A stretch of DNA of 51,338 bases from Bacteroidaceae bacterium (GTDB lineage: Bacteria; Bacteroidota; Bacteroidia; Bacteroidales; Bacteroidaceae). Positions 45,716 to 51,338 of this stretch are shown here, piece by piece. The notes beneath the pieces were generated by a model. The model saw only the letters and a program-made list of their open reading frames with translations. It had not been told where the DNA came from and ran no database searches. Numbering within the stretch: the first letter of the stretch is position 1; every line of letters begins with the position of its first letter. The DNA is taken from contig JAFXMB010000079.1 of NCBI GenBank assembly GCA_017530735.1, forward strand, positions 1 through 51,338. The letters are read 5' to 3'. The translations under genes were made by a program, and so were the position numbers.

Positions 45716-47101
45716 TCATTCAGCTACAACTATCTTAGAGATGATGAGTGGATGCCCTTCGAGTGTATAATTTCCATTGCCGTCGGATTCAAAGCCTGGC
45801 AACATCTTTAGTTTGTTCAGAAGATCATCATCTATATCCTTCATTTCAACACCCATACTGAACTGCTGGATATGAATCTCCATATCCTTATTGTCAGGAC
45901 TCACAATCACGTGGGCATACCAAGGCTTGAGTTTCATATTACGGAAAGCTCTTGACTCATACCTTTCACCGTCCCTATAACAGAAACGTCGATACTCAAC
46001 GTGTTCAGGGATTAAAAAGCCGTCTTCATCAGAGGTAAATACACGCCTTCTAGTCCAGTTTCCATGACTGTCATATCTGTATGAGTCATATTTGGATATA
46101 TCAACCTTGTCTCTCAGAATATTTCTAACCAGAACGGGATCCCCCTGGTCGTTATATTGATTCACGTAAACCGAACCGTCAGGTAATACGGTCTTTAGCA
46201 GACGATCGCTTGAATCATAGTATTCAGTCTTATCTGTGCCGTCATTCAAATACCGTATCTGATATGTTCCATCCGGATTATAAGCATAATAATGTCTCTC
46301 ACGCTTTAAACCGGATGTTGCAACTGTGCCAGCAGCTGACACAACGATGTTATTAATATTTCCGTTGTTTATGTTTCCTATAGAATTCTGGCTTGATGGC
46401 GCAACGGTTTCAGTTCCCATATAATTGTAATAAGAGATTTCCAGACTGTCAATCCTACCGTTATGGCAGCAGTAATCAATACGCTCCTTGCGTCCTGATA
46501 CCTTGTTCTCCAACACCCTGGATTTAAAAGAACCGTCATTATTGTATTCATAAGTTATAGTATAACTTTGTGATATCATCTGGTTTCCCATAGTTGATTC
46601 CTGCACCAGTTTCCCATCCTGATATTTATAGTCAGTCCAGATAAGAGGCTCCTCCCAGGATATTTCATAGTCGAATCCTCTTCTTTCAAAATGAAGTGCC
46701 TCGGTCCAGACAGTATTGCCAAAGAAGACCATTCCGCCGGTTTCAGTATCTATTCTGCCATTAATCTGTCTCAAAGTATCAGATGATAATGAGAAAAACG
46801 TTCCTCCTACACCACCCATACCCATATAACCTTTTCTATAAGTTTCACTCCTGACAGGTTTTCCGTCTTTATCCAACAGTACGGCTGTAAGTGATGCTAC
46901 AGGACCATCAACAACGGTATCGCTGGACAGATTCAGTACTCCGTTATTACCCTTAACAAGATGCACATTGTTTATCGCCGTTTCGTATGATTCCACATTA
47001 CCTTTCAGATTCTGTGCGCTAATACCTATAGGAACAGCCATCATTGCTGCCATCATTATATAACAGTATCTCATATAACACTTTTTACAGTTGTTCAACA
47101 T
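45716..47101 (-). CDS. Secreted YD-repeat-like protein of the BlaIR operon
   Basis: 461 residues from the ATG at 47101. In-frame alternatives at 47119 and 47074 keep the same signal peptide, which ends PIGISAQ. The middle has RHS/YD-like blocks (YEYNNDGSFKSRVLENK, YYAYNPDGTYQIRYLNDGT, DSSDRLLKTVLPDGSVYVNQ, YDSHGNWTRRRVF), suggesting a beta-rich secreted protein. The C-terminus, LLNKLKMLPGFESDGNGNYT followed by LEGHPLIISKIVV, closely resembles the segment LLKKLPGVxVDxxGxIxVxGKxVxKILV found before the plug of TonB-dependent transporters and in related proteins. It starts inside the end of the BlaR1-like gene, so it is co-translated with the sensor. A role as a reporter or effector of that pathway is inferred. 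Confidence 0.68.
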   Translation of the reverse strand: MLNNCKKCYMRYCYIMMAAMMAVPIGISAQNLKGNVESYETAINNVHLVKGNNGVLNLSSDTVVDGPVASLTAVLLDKDGKPVRSETYRKGYMGMGGVGGTFFSLSSDTLRQINGRIDTETGGMVFFGNTVWTEALHFERRGFDYEISWEEPLIWTDYKYQDGKLVQESTMGNQMISQSYTITYEYNNDGSFKSRVLENKVSGRKERIDYCCHNGRIDSLEISYYNYMGTETVAPSSQNSIGNINNGNINNIVVSAAGTVATSGLKRERHYYAYNPDGTYQIRYLNDGTDKTEYYDSSDRLLKTVLPDGSVYVNQYNDQGDPVLVRNILRDKVDISKYDSYRYDSHGNWTRRRVFTSDEDGFLIPEHVEYRRFCYRDGERYESRAFRNMKLKPWYAHVIVSPDNKDMEIHIQQFSMGVEMKDIDDDLLNKLKMLPGFESDGNGNYTLEGHPLIISKIVVAE

Positions 47102-48749
47102 AGAATGCATTCTCTCCAATCTCTGCCTTTATTCTGGACGTATCAACTTTCATCAAACGGCAGTCATAGAAAGCACCTTTTCCTATATATCTCAATTTCT
47201 TTGGTAATGAAACAGATGATAACCTTATACATCTGTAGAAAGCCTCGGTGCCAATTCTTTCAAGTTTCTTAGGCAAATTAATCTCTTGTAAATGGCGGCA
47301 ATCAGAAAAAGCGCCATCACCTATCTTCTCTAATGTCAAAGGCAGATGGACTGATTCAAGATTCCTGCAATTCAAAAACATTCCATCCGGAATACTTCTA
47401 AGACCATCTTTAAAATATACGGTTTTAAGATTACTGCAACCCATGAAAGTCATTGGCTCAATATACTCCACAGTTGAAGGAATAATTATATTCTCCAGAT
47501 TTTTACAACTCATAAAAGCCTGATGGCCTATTTCAGTTATACTTTCAGGTATGACTAGTTCCTTGAACTCAGCGTTTCCCAACGACAGGATAACTTTTAC
47601 AGGATATTCATTCCCTTCATACGTAACTGACGTAGGTATTTTATCAATCTGTTCTCTTCCTTCCCACTGATAGCCGGTTATCACGGCAACATCGTCAGCA
47701 ATTCGGTAGTTCAGATAGCCATCCACGAACTCAGGACTATTACCAAATCTCATATAGAAATTGCGTCCTTCGGAAAGGATGCGCTTGCCTTCATCTTTGT
47801 CATAGACTGTGGTTGACATCAAACTCAAAGCTACCACCAGCACAACTGGCAGGTAGATTAGCTTAAGGAGGCTACTCTTGCGTGAATGCTTGCGGTTCAT
47901 CATCTTGATTCTTGTGCGCAGATAACTTTCGCCCAATCCGTTTACAAGCGGAATGGACAAGCCACCGGTTGCTATGCTGAGCAAACTTTTCTCATACTCC
48001 ACTTTGTCAAGACCGGACTCAAGGACCGATGCATCGGCCTCAAACTCCTGTACGCAACACAAATCGTGTCTAAGAAGCCAAACTGCCGGGTTGAACCACT
48101 GGAATGCAGAAAGTATGTCTGTGGCCAACAGTTCTGCAGAATGATGATGTGATACATGGGATTGTTCGTGGCGTACAACAGATGATGTCCATGAGAGATT
48201 TGCCTGACTCTCAGGAAGGACTATGCTTCTCATCCAGCTGAAGGGGCGGACGTTATCCTTTGATATTACTATTTTGCAACCGTCCCTTTCGATTGATACC
48301 TGTCCACGACGGATTATACGCAATACTTTTTGTAGTGACAGAAGTCTTAATGCTATCAGGATTACTACTCCCAATACATAGATAACTGCTGTTATTGCTA
48401 TCCAACCTATTTGCCTATGATTGGCACCGATCGTTGTTACTGCCTGCAGTTGTGGCTGCATCTGGACTTGTGATGGCTGCAATGCGGGTTGAGCCTGCTG
48501 GTTGTCTTGCGCTGCGGGAACAGTGACAGGTGTTTGGACAACTTCCATTTCGCGGTTCTCAGCTAAGGCTATGGGCTTATGGATTGTAATTACACAGAAC
48601 GGCAGAATGTAAGAGATAAACAGCGATGACACAAGGACTATACGTGCCGTACGATGGAAAGTATCACGCCTAAGCAAAATATGGTACAGCAAGACAAACG
48701 CTGCCGTAAGCAATGCCACCTTTAGTATGTATATAAGGAACGCGCTCAT
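47085..48749 (-). CDS. BlaR1/MecR1-type M56 peptidase fused to BspA-type leucine-rich repeats
   Basis: 554 residues. Membrane segments lie at about 3-21, 36-56, 114-136 and 297-313. The zinc-binding HEQSH is at 194-198 and the third ligand region EFEAD at 235-239, as in M56 (BlaR1) metallopeptidases. After the last membrane span there is no penicillin-binding domain. Instead, residues ~395-554 are seven 23-residue BspA-type (LRR_5) repeats, each like LPxxLxxIGxxAFxxCxxLxxI. Topology puts these repeats outside the cytoplasm, so they are the likely sensing domain. Known BlaR1 proteins cleave the BlaI repressor on sensing; the same logic is inferred here with a different ligand. The start overlaps the blaI stop by 4 nt. 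Confidence 0.85.
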   Translation of the reverse strand: MSAFLIYILKVALLTAAFVLLYHILLRRDTFHRTARIVLVSSLFISYILPFCVITIHKPIALAENREMEVVQTPVTVPAAQDNQQAQPALQPSQVQMQPQLQAVTTIGANHRQIGWIAITAVIYVLGVVILIALRLLSLQKVLRIIRRGQVSIERDGCKIVISKDNVRPFSWMRSIVLPESQANLSWTSSVVRHEQSHVSHHHSAELLATDILSAFQWFNPAVWLLRHDLCCVQEFEADASVLESGLDKVEYEKSLLSIATGGLSIPLVNGLGESYLRTRIKMMNRKHSRKSSLLKLIYLPVVLVVALSLMSTTVYDKDEGKRILSEGRNFYMRFGNSPEFVDGYLNYRIADDVAVITGYQWEGREQIDKIPTSVTYEGNEYPVKVILSLGNAEFKELVIPESITEIGHQAFMSCKNLENIIIPSTVEYIEPMTFMGCSNLKTVYFKDGLRSIPDGMFLNCRNLESVHLPLTLEKIGDGAFSDCRHLQEINLPKKLERIGTEAFYRCIRLSSVSLPKKLRYIGKGAFYDCRLMKVDTSRIKAEIGENAFYVEQL

Positions 48750-49111
48750 GACTGTTGCTGTTTCTTGATTTCCTTGATTATATGCTCCAGTTCCTCAACC
48801 GACAATTTCTCATCCTTTACGAATGACATCACTACGCTTGAGTAAGAGCTGCTGAAAAACTCATCCACTATGCCGCTTATGCCGGACTTGCTGTACTGCT
48901 CCCTGTCAACTATTGCATAATACTGATAGTTGGTGCCATGGGCGTTGTGGCTGATGAAGCCGTCGGCCTGGAGTGTGCGCACCTGGTTGGACAAAGTTCC
49001 GAACGATGGTTTGGGGTCTGGATAGTGCTCCTGCAACTCGCGAATGAACATGGGCCCGTAGGTCCAATAATAGTCCATAATGACTCTCTCCTTCTTAGTA
49101 AGCCTTCTCAT
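48746..49111 (-). CDS. BlaI/MecI/CopY-family transcriptional repressor
   Basis: 121 residues. An N-terminal winged helix (LTKKERVIMDYYWTYGPMFI, then TLSNQVRTLQADGFI) is followed by a C-terminal dimerisation helix region (LSVEELEHIIKEIKKQQQS). The wing NAHGTNYQYYAIV is typical of the family. It should bind the two palindromes just upstream of its own gene and be cleaved by the M56 peptidase encoded next to it. First gene of a three-gene operon; ATGA overlap with the peptidase gene. Confidence 0.9.
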   Translation of the reverse strand: MRRLTKKERVIMDYYWTYGPMFIRELQEHYPDPKPSFGTLSNQVRTLQADGFISHNAHGTNYQYYAIVDREQYSKSGISGIVDEFFSSSYSSVVMSFVKDEKLSVEELEHIIKEIKKQQQS

Positions 49112-49134
49112 AAATATAGCGTTTAATTGTTATC

Positions 49135-49197
49135 AGCGAAATAATTTCGCTACAAAGAAAAAGGATTAATTTTATTCAGCAAAATTTTTTCGCTGAA
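49135..49197 (-). promoter_or_regulatory. Promoter and paired operators of the blaI operon
   Basis: On the minus strand, TTTG (49183-49180), a 19-nt spacer and TTTCTTTG (49160-49153) form a near-consensus Bacteroidota promoter. AGCGAAA-TAA-TTTCGCT at 49135-49151 is a perfect 17-bp palindrome over the start-site region. TTCAGC...GCTGAA at 49175-49197 carries a related core (CAGCAAAATTTTTTCGCTG) over the -33 box. Two like palindromes placed over the promoter are what an autorepressed BlaI gene would have. The core differs from the TACA/TGTA core of staphylococcal BlaI. Confidence 0.7.
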
Positions 49198-49264
49198 AAT
49201 AAAGAAATAATATTCTTCTAGGAGTATTTACTTAACTTCGCGGATGTGCTTTTTTTTTGAAAAA

Positions 49265-49542
49265 ATGAAAGGAACTCTTGCCGTAATTGCTGTAATTGCG
49301 TTTGCATCATTATGCATCCCTATTGCCGTACATGGACAAGCAGGCAGGCTTATTACAATTCAAGCCAGCATTTCCTGAGGTCTGTTTATGAAAACCGTCT
49401 GGAAGAGAACGGCTACATATTGGCTATGGCTGATAACAGTACAATAATACGTCTTGATATTATAAAGTACGACCCAATAGGCATTGAAAAAATGCTTGTT
49501 TTGCCACAAATTTATTATATTATTGTGGCAGAGTTGGAGTAA
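49265..49542 (+). pseudogene. Possible frameshifted remnant of a small secreted protein gene
   Basis: The ATG at 49265 opens a signal-peptide-like stretch (KGTLAVIAVIAFASLCIPIA then VHGQ) that stops after 37 codons. In another frame the same region stays open to the stop at 49540-49542, giving RSVYENRLEENGYILAMADN and on to a LPQIYYIIVAELE end. This suggests one short gene broken by a frameshift, but neither half has a recognised family. A perfect 8-bp inverted repeat, TGCCACAA and TTGTGGCA, lies at 49502-49530 within it. Confidence 0.3.
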
Positions 49543-49556
49543 AAGGTAGCCTTTTT
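49541..49556 (+). terminator. Short hairpin with T run
   Basis: AAAAGG-TAG-CCTTTTT directly follows the stop of the possible remnant. The stem is short (6 bp) and A/T rich, so this is a weak terminator at best. The left 18-bp direct repeat starts where it ends. Confidence 0.35.
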
Positions 49557-49573
49557 AATATACCGCAAATGTT
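49556..49573 (+). repeat. 18-bp direct repeat, left copy, flanking the DUF4143 ATPase gene
   Basis: TAATATACCGCAAATGTT occurs here and, perfectly, at 51135-51152. The two copies enclose a 1.56-kb segment containing the 23-bp repeats, a promoter and the DUF4143 ATPase gene. No integrase or transposase is present inside. Confidence 0.8.
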
Positions 49574-49635
49574 TGAAGACCTTGCAAAGATTTGATGTTG
49601 CTTTTTCTTGAGTTTATTTTTGTGGATGATGTTGA

Positions 49636-49704
49636 CAGCCAACTGCCATATCAAAAATCGGCCAACTGTCGCATCAAAAACCAGCCAACTGTCGTGTCAG
49701 ATTT
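49636..49704 (+). repeat. Three tandem 23-bp repeats upstream of the DUF4143 ATPase
   Basis: Three contiguous copies with an exact 23-bp period begin at 49636, 49659 and 49682, sharing GCCAACTGYCRYRTCA. Copies 1 and 2 also share the AAAAA tail. They end about 12 bp before the candidate -33 box. Iteron-like operator sites or a protein-binding array are plausible. Confidence 0.8.
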
Positions 49705-49715
49705 TCATTGAAATA

Positions 49716-49747
49716 ATTGATTTTCAGAGAGGAATGTATTATTTTTG
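49716..49747 (+). promoter_or_regulatory. Candidate promoter of the DUF4143 ATPase gene
   Basis: ATTG at 49716-49719, a 20-nt spacer and TATTTTTG at 49740-49747 fit the Bacteroidota pattern. Transcription would begin ~17 nt before the ATG at 49771. Confidence 0.5.
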
Positions 49748-49770
49748 TTGCAAATTTTACCTTTAAAAAT

Positions 49771-51084
49771 ATGTCAGAATATTTAAAACGTATTGCAGAC
49801 CAGATGCTTACTGATAAGTTGGAGTCATCTGGAGCAGTTCTAATAGAAGGGCCAAAGTACTGCGGGAAGACTACATTGGCAAAACAGCAAGCCAAAAGTG
49901 TATTGTCTATGGCGGACCCGAATACTCTCAGCCAGAATCTTGCTATTGCCCGTACAAATATTTCCAGACTCCTGGCGGGCGAGACGCCCAGGCTTATAGA
50001 CGAATGGCAAATTGCTCCACAGTTTTGGGATGCTGTAAGGAATGAAGTTGATAACCGTGATGATGACGGGCAGTTTATGCTTACCGGCTCAGCAGTTCCT
50101 GGTAAAGCCCGTAAGGATGATAGCGGTAACAGTATTGGGGATGAACAAATATTTCATACCGGCACAGGACGTATATCACACCTTAAGCTACGCACAATGT
50201 CTTTGTGGGAGTCAGGGGATTCTACGGGCGATGTGAGTTTGGGGAATCTTTTTGTCAATGCAGATAAGATTGATGGAGTGAGTCATATAGATCTGGACAG
50301 GCTGGCATATCTTACCTGTCGCGGCGGATGGCCCAAGGCTGTGTTGAAAAAGACTGTGAAGGCAGCTCTTGCCCAGGCGTTTAACTACTTTGACTCTGTT
50401 GTAAGTAATGATATAAAGCGTGTTGATGATATTGACCGCGATGAAGAACTTTCAAAACGGATTATGCGTTCCTATGCCCGGAATCAAGGTAGTCAGGCGA
50501 CAGCCGGAACCATACTGGCAGATATCCGGAATAATGGAGACGAGCAGATGTCAGACGGTACCGTTTACAGTTACATAAAGGCATTAAAGGAGATTTTTGT
50601 CATAGAGGACTCTGTGGCATGGAATCCCAATCTTAGGAGCAAGACTGCAATCCGCACATCGGATACACGTTATTTCATTGATCCGTCCATTGCTACTGCA
50701 TCATTAGGTCTGGGCCCTAACGACCTGATTAATGACATGGAAACATTTGGGCTCATTTTTGAGACCCTTGCTGTCCGTGACTTGCGTGTATATGCCGATG
50801 CGTTGGATGGTAAGGTGTATCATTACCGCGACAAGAATAATCTGGAGTGTGATGCCGTTGTTCATCTAAGAAACGGATCATATGGACTTGTTGAAATCAA
50901 GATTGGCGGTGCAGACCTTATCAATGCCGGTGCCAAGAGTTTAAAGAATCTGTCTGACAAGATTGACACTACCAGGATGAAGAAACCTTCTTTCCTGATG
51001 GTACTGACCGGAATAGGAGATTATGCATACAAACGCCCCGAAGACGGCGTGCTGGTTGTACCGGTAGGCTGTCTTAAAGATTAG
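49771..51084 (+). CDS. AAA-family ATPase with DUF4143 C-terminal domain
   Basis: 437 residues from the ATG at 49771. An upstream in-frame TTG (49717) would start inside the candidate promoter and is rejected. Walker A is EGPKYCGKTT (~residues 26-35), Walker B is RLIDEWQ, and LTGSAVPG is the sensor 1 region, all as in AAA_14 proteins. The C-terminal DUF4143 domain ends in a PD-(D/E)xK-like pattern, LECDAVVHL with YGLVEIKIGG, so a nuclease-like fold is possible. These proteins are common in Bacteroidota and their role is not settled. The gene is isolated, with its own promoter, and lies between two 18-bp direct repeats, which suggests a small mobile or exchangeable cassette. Confidence 0.85.
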   Translation: MSEYLKRIADQMLTDKLESSGAVLIEGPKYCGKTTLAKQQAKSVLSMADPNTLSQNLAIARTNISRLLAGETPRLIDEWQIAPQFWDAVRNEVDNRDDDGQFMLTGSAVPGKARKDDSGNSIGDEQIFHTGTGRISHLKLRTMSLWESGDSTGDVSLGNLFVNADKIDGVSHIDLDRLAYLTCRGGWPKAVLKKTVKAALAQAFNYFDSVVSNDIKRVDDIDRDEELSKRIMRSYARNQGSQATAGTILADIRNNGDEQMSDGTVYSYIKALKEIFVIEDSVAWNPNLRSKTAIRTSDTRYFIDPSIATASLGLGPNDLINDMETFGLIFETLAVRDLRVYADALDGKVYHYRDKNNLECDAVVHLRNGSYGLVEIKIGGADLINAGAKSLKNLSDKIDTTRMKKPSFLMVLTGIGDYAYKRPEDGVLVVPVGCLKD

Positions 51085-51134
51085 AGTGTGAGCAGCGGAT
51101 AGCAGAGTTCTATTCAGTAAAGTTGTAGTAAAGA

Positions 51135-51152
51135 TAATATACCGCAAATGTT
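51135..51152 (+). repeat. 18-bp direct repeat, right copy, flanking the DUF4143 ATPase gene
   Basis: TAATATACCGCAAATGTT, identical to 49556-49573 and in the same orientation, 51 bp after the ATPase stop codon. Confidence 0.8.
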
Positions 51153-51200
51153 ACCGACGAAAAAGAGGAAAATAGAGTGCCCAGTATATCTGGAACAGCA

Positions 51201-51222
51201 TTTGGTGCCGATTTGGTACCGC
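51201..51222 (+). repeat. 11-bp tandem repeat
   Basis: TTTGGTGCCGA is followed directly by TTTGGTACCGC, an 11-bp period. It resembles the minus-strand reading of the tandem repeat at 45605-45625 (TGGTACTAAT twice, also with an 11-bp period). Confidence 0.5.
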
Positions 51223-51338
51223 TAAAATAACGCAGGTTTGAACGTATTGGGGCGAACCCGGAGGGTGAGAGCGGTCCCGGAGGGCCGCCAAGCGAGTGTA
51301 ACGAGCGCTTTTGCGAAGCAAAATAAAACAAGGTCGCA

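Larger units (their letters stand above)
51085..51338. other. Gene-free right edge with hairpin-rich tail
   Basis: No gene is supported. It contains the right 18-bp direct repeat (51135-51152), an 11-bp tandem repeat at 51201-51222, and a G/C-rich run of small inverted repeats: GCGGTCCCGGAGGGCCGC (51271-51288), AAGCG...CGCTT (51290-51310) and TTTTGC-GAA-GCAAAA (51309-51323). CCCGGAGGG occurs twice, 19 bp apart (51257 and 51276). The apparent 73-codon minus-strand frame here has no gene-like features. Confidence 0.55.

Noticed and set aside
45716-47101. An RHS/YD polymorphic toxin
   Set aside because: It is far too short, with few degenerate YD blocks and no toxin domain or immunity gene next to it.
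51110-51331. A 73-codon minus-strand frame at the right edge
   Set aside because: It runs through the hairpin-rich DNA, is basic and proline rich, and has no signal or domain; probably non-coding.

Overview
The window looks like chromosomal DNA from a Bacteroidales bacterium (phylum Bacteroidota), plausibly near Prevotellaceae or Bacteroidaceae. The evidence is a run of fimbrillin-type lipoproteins, a type IX secretion (T9SS) C-terminal sorting domain, a V-type ATPase operon in the order E-DUF2764-A-B-D-I-K, a BlaI/BlaR1 pair, and several promoters of the Bacteroidota form TTTG-N18-20-TAnnTTTG. All family calls come from reading motifs in the translations; no database search was run.

Layout. 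(1) 1-295: a 5S rRNA that ends an rRNA operon entering from the left, its terminator, a partial rearranged second copy of the 5S 3' end, and a second terminator. (2) 345-1997 (+): a lipoprotein with two Ig-like BIG2 domains and a kelch-like propeller. (3) 2010-34435 (-): the dominant feature, a 13-gene, 32-kb unidirectional cluster. In transcription order it encodes a DUF5119-like lipoprotein, a 67-aa membrane or secreted peptide, seven fimbrillin-like lipoproteins, a 3,859-aa repeat protein with a T9SS tail, two tandem ~1,150-aa GLUG-motif paralogs, and a 1,177-aa protein built almost wholly of a [VI]-[YF]-G-G-G-N repeat. (4) 34714-35931 (+): a divergent seven-TM AraC-family regulator. (5) 36042-43443 (+): a V-type ATPase operon, predicted Na+-coupled. 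(6) 43492-45383 (-): a small lipoprotein overlapping mnmA. (7) 45716-49111 (-): blaI, a BlaR1-type peptidase fused to a BspA-type leucine-rich repeat domain, and a secreted YD-repeat-like protein, behind a promoter with two matching palindromes. (8) 49265-51338: a possible frameshifted gene remnant, three 23-bp tandem repeats, and a DUF4143 ATPase lying between two perfect 18-bp direct repeats.

How the genes may work together. Region 3 reads as one surface-structure locus. The lipoproteins resemble type V (Fim/Mfa) pilus subunits; all seven carry a T-[RK]-[AG] site where arginine/lysine-specific maturation would be expected. The downstream giant proteins carry predicted beta-solenoid repeats, and one has a T9SS export signal. 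The divergent membrane AraC regulator is the natural candidate controller. The link between pilus-like subunits and giant GGGN-repeat proteins is the best candidate for an undescribed system here. A second candidate is the BlaI / BlaR1-LRR / YD-protein cassette, where a proteolytic sensor appears to have taken on a leucine-rich repeat in place of a beta-lactam-binding domain.
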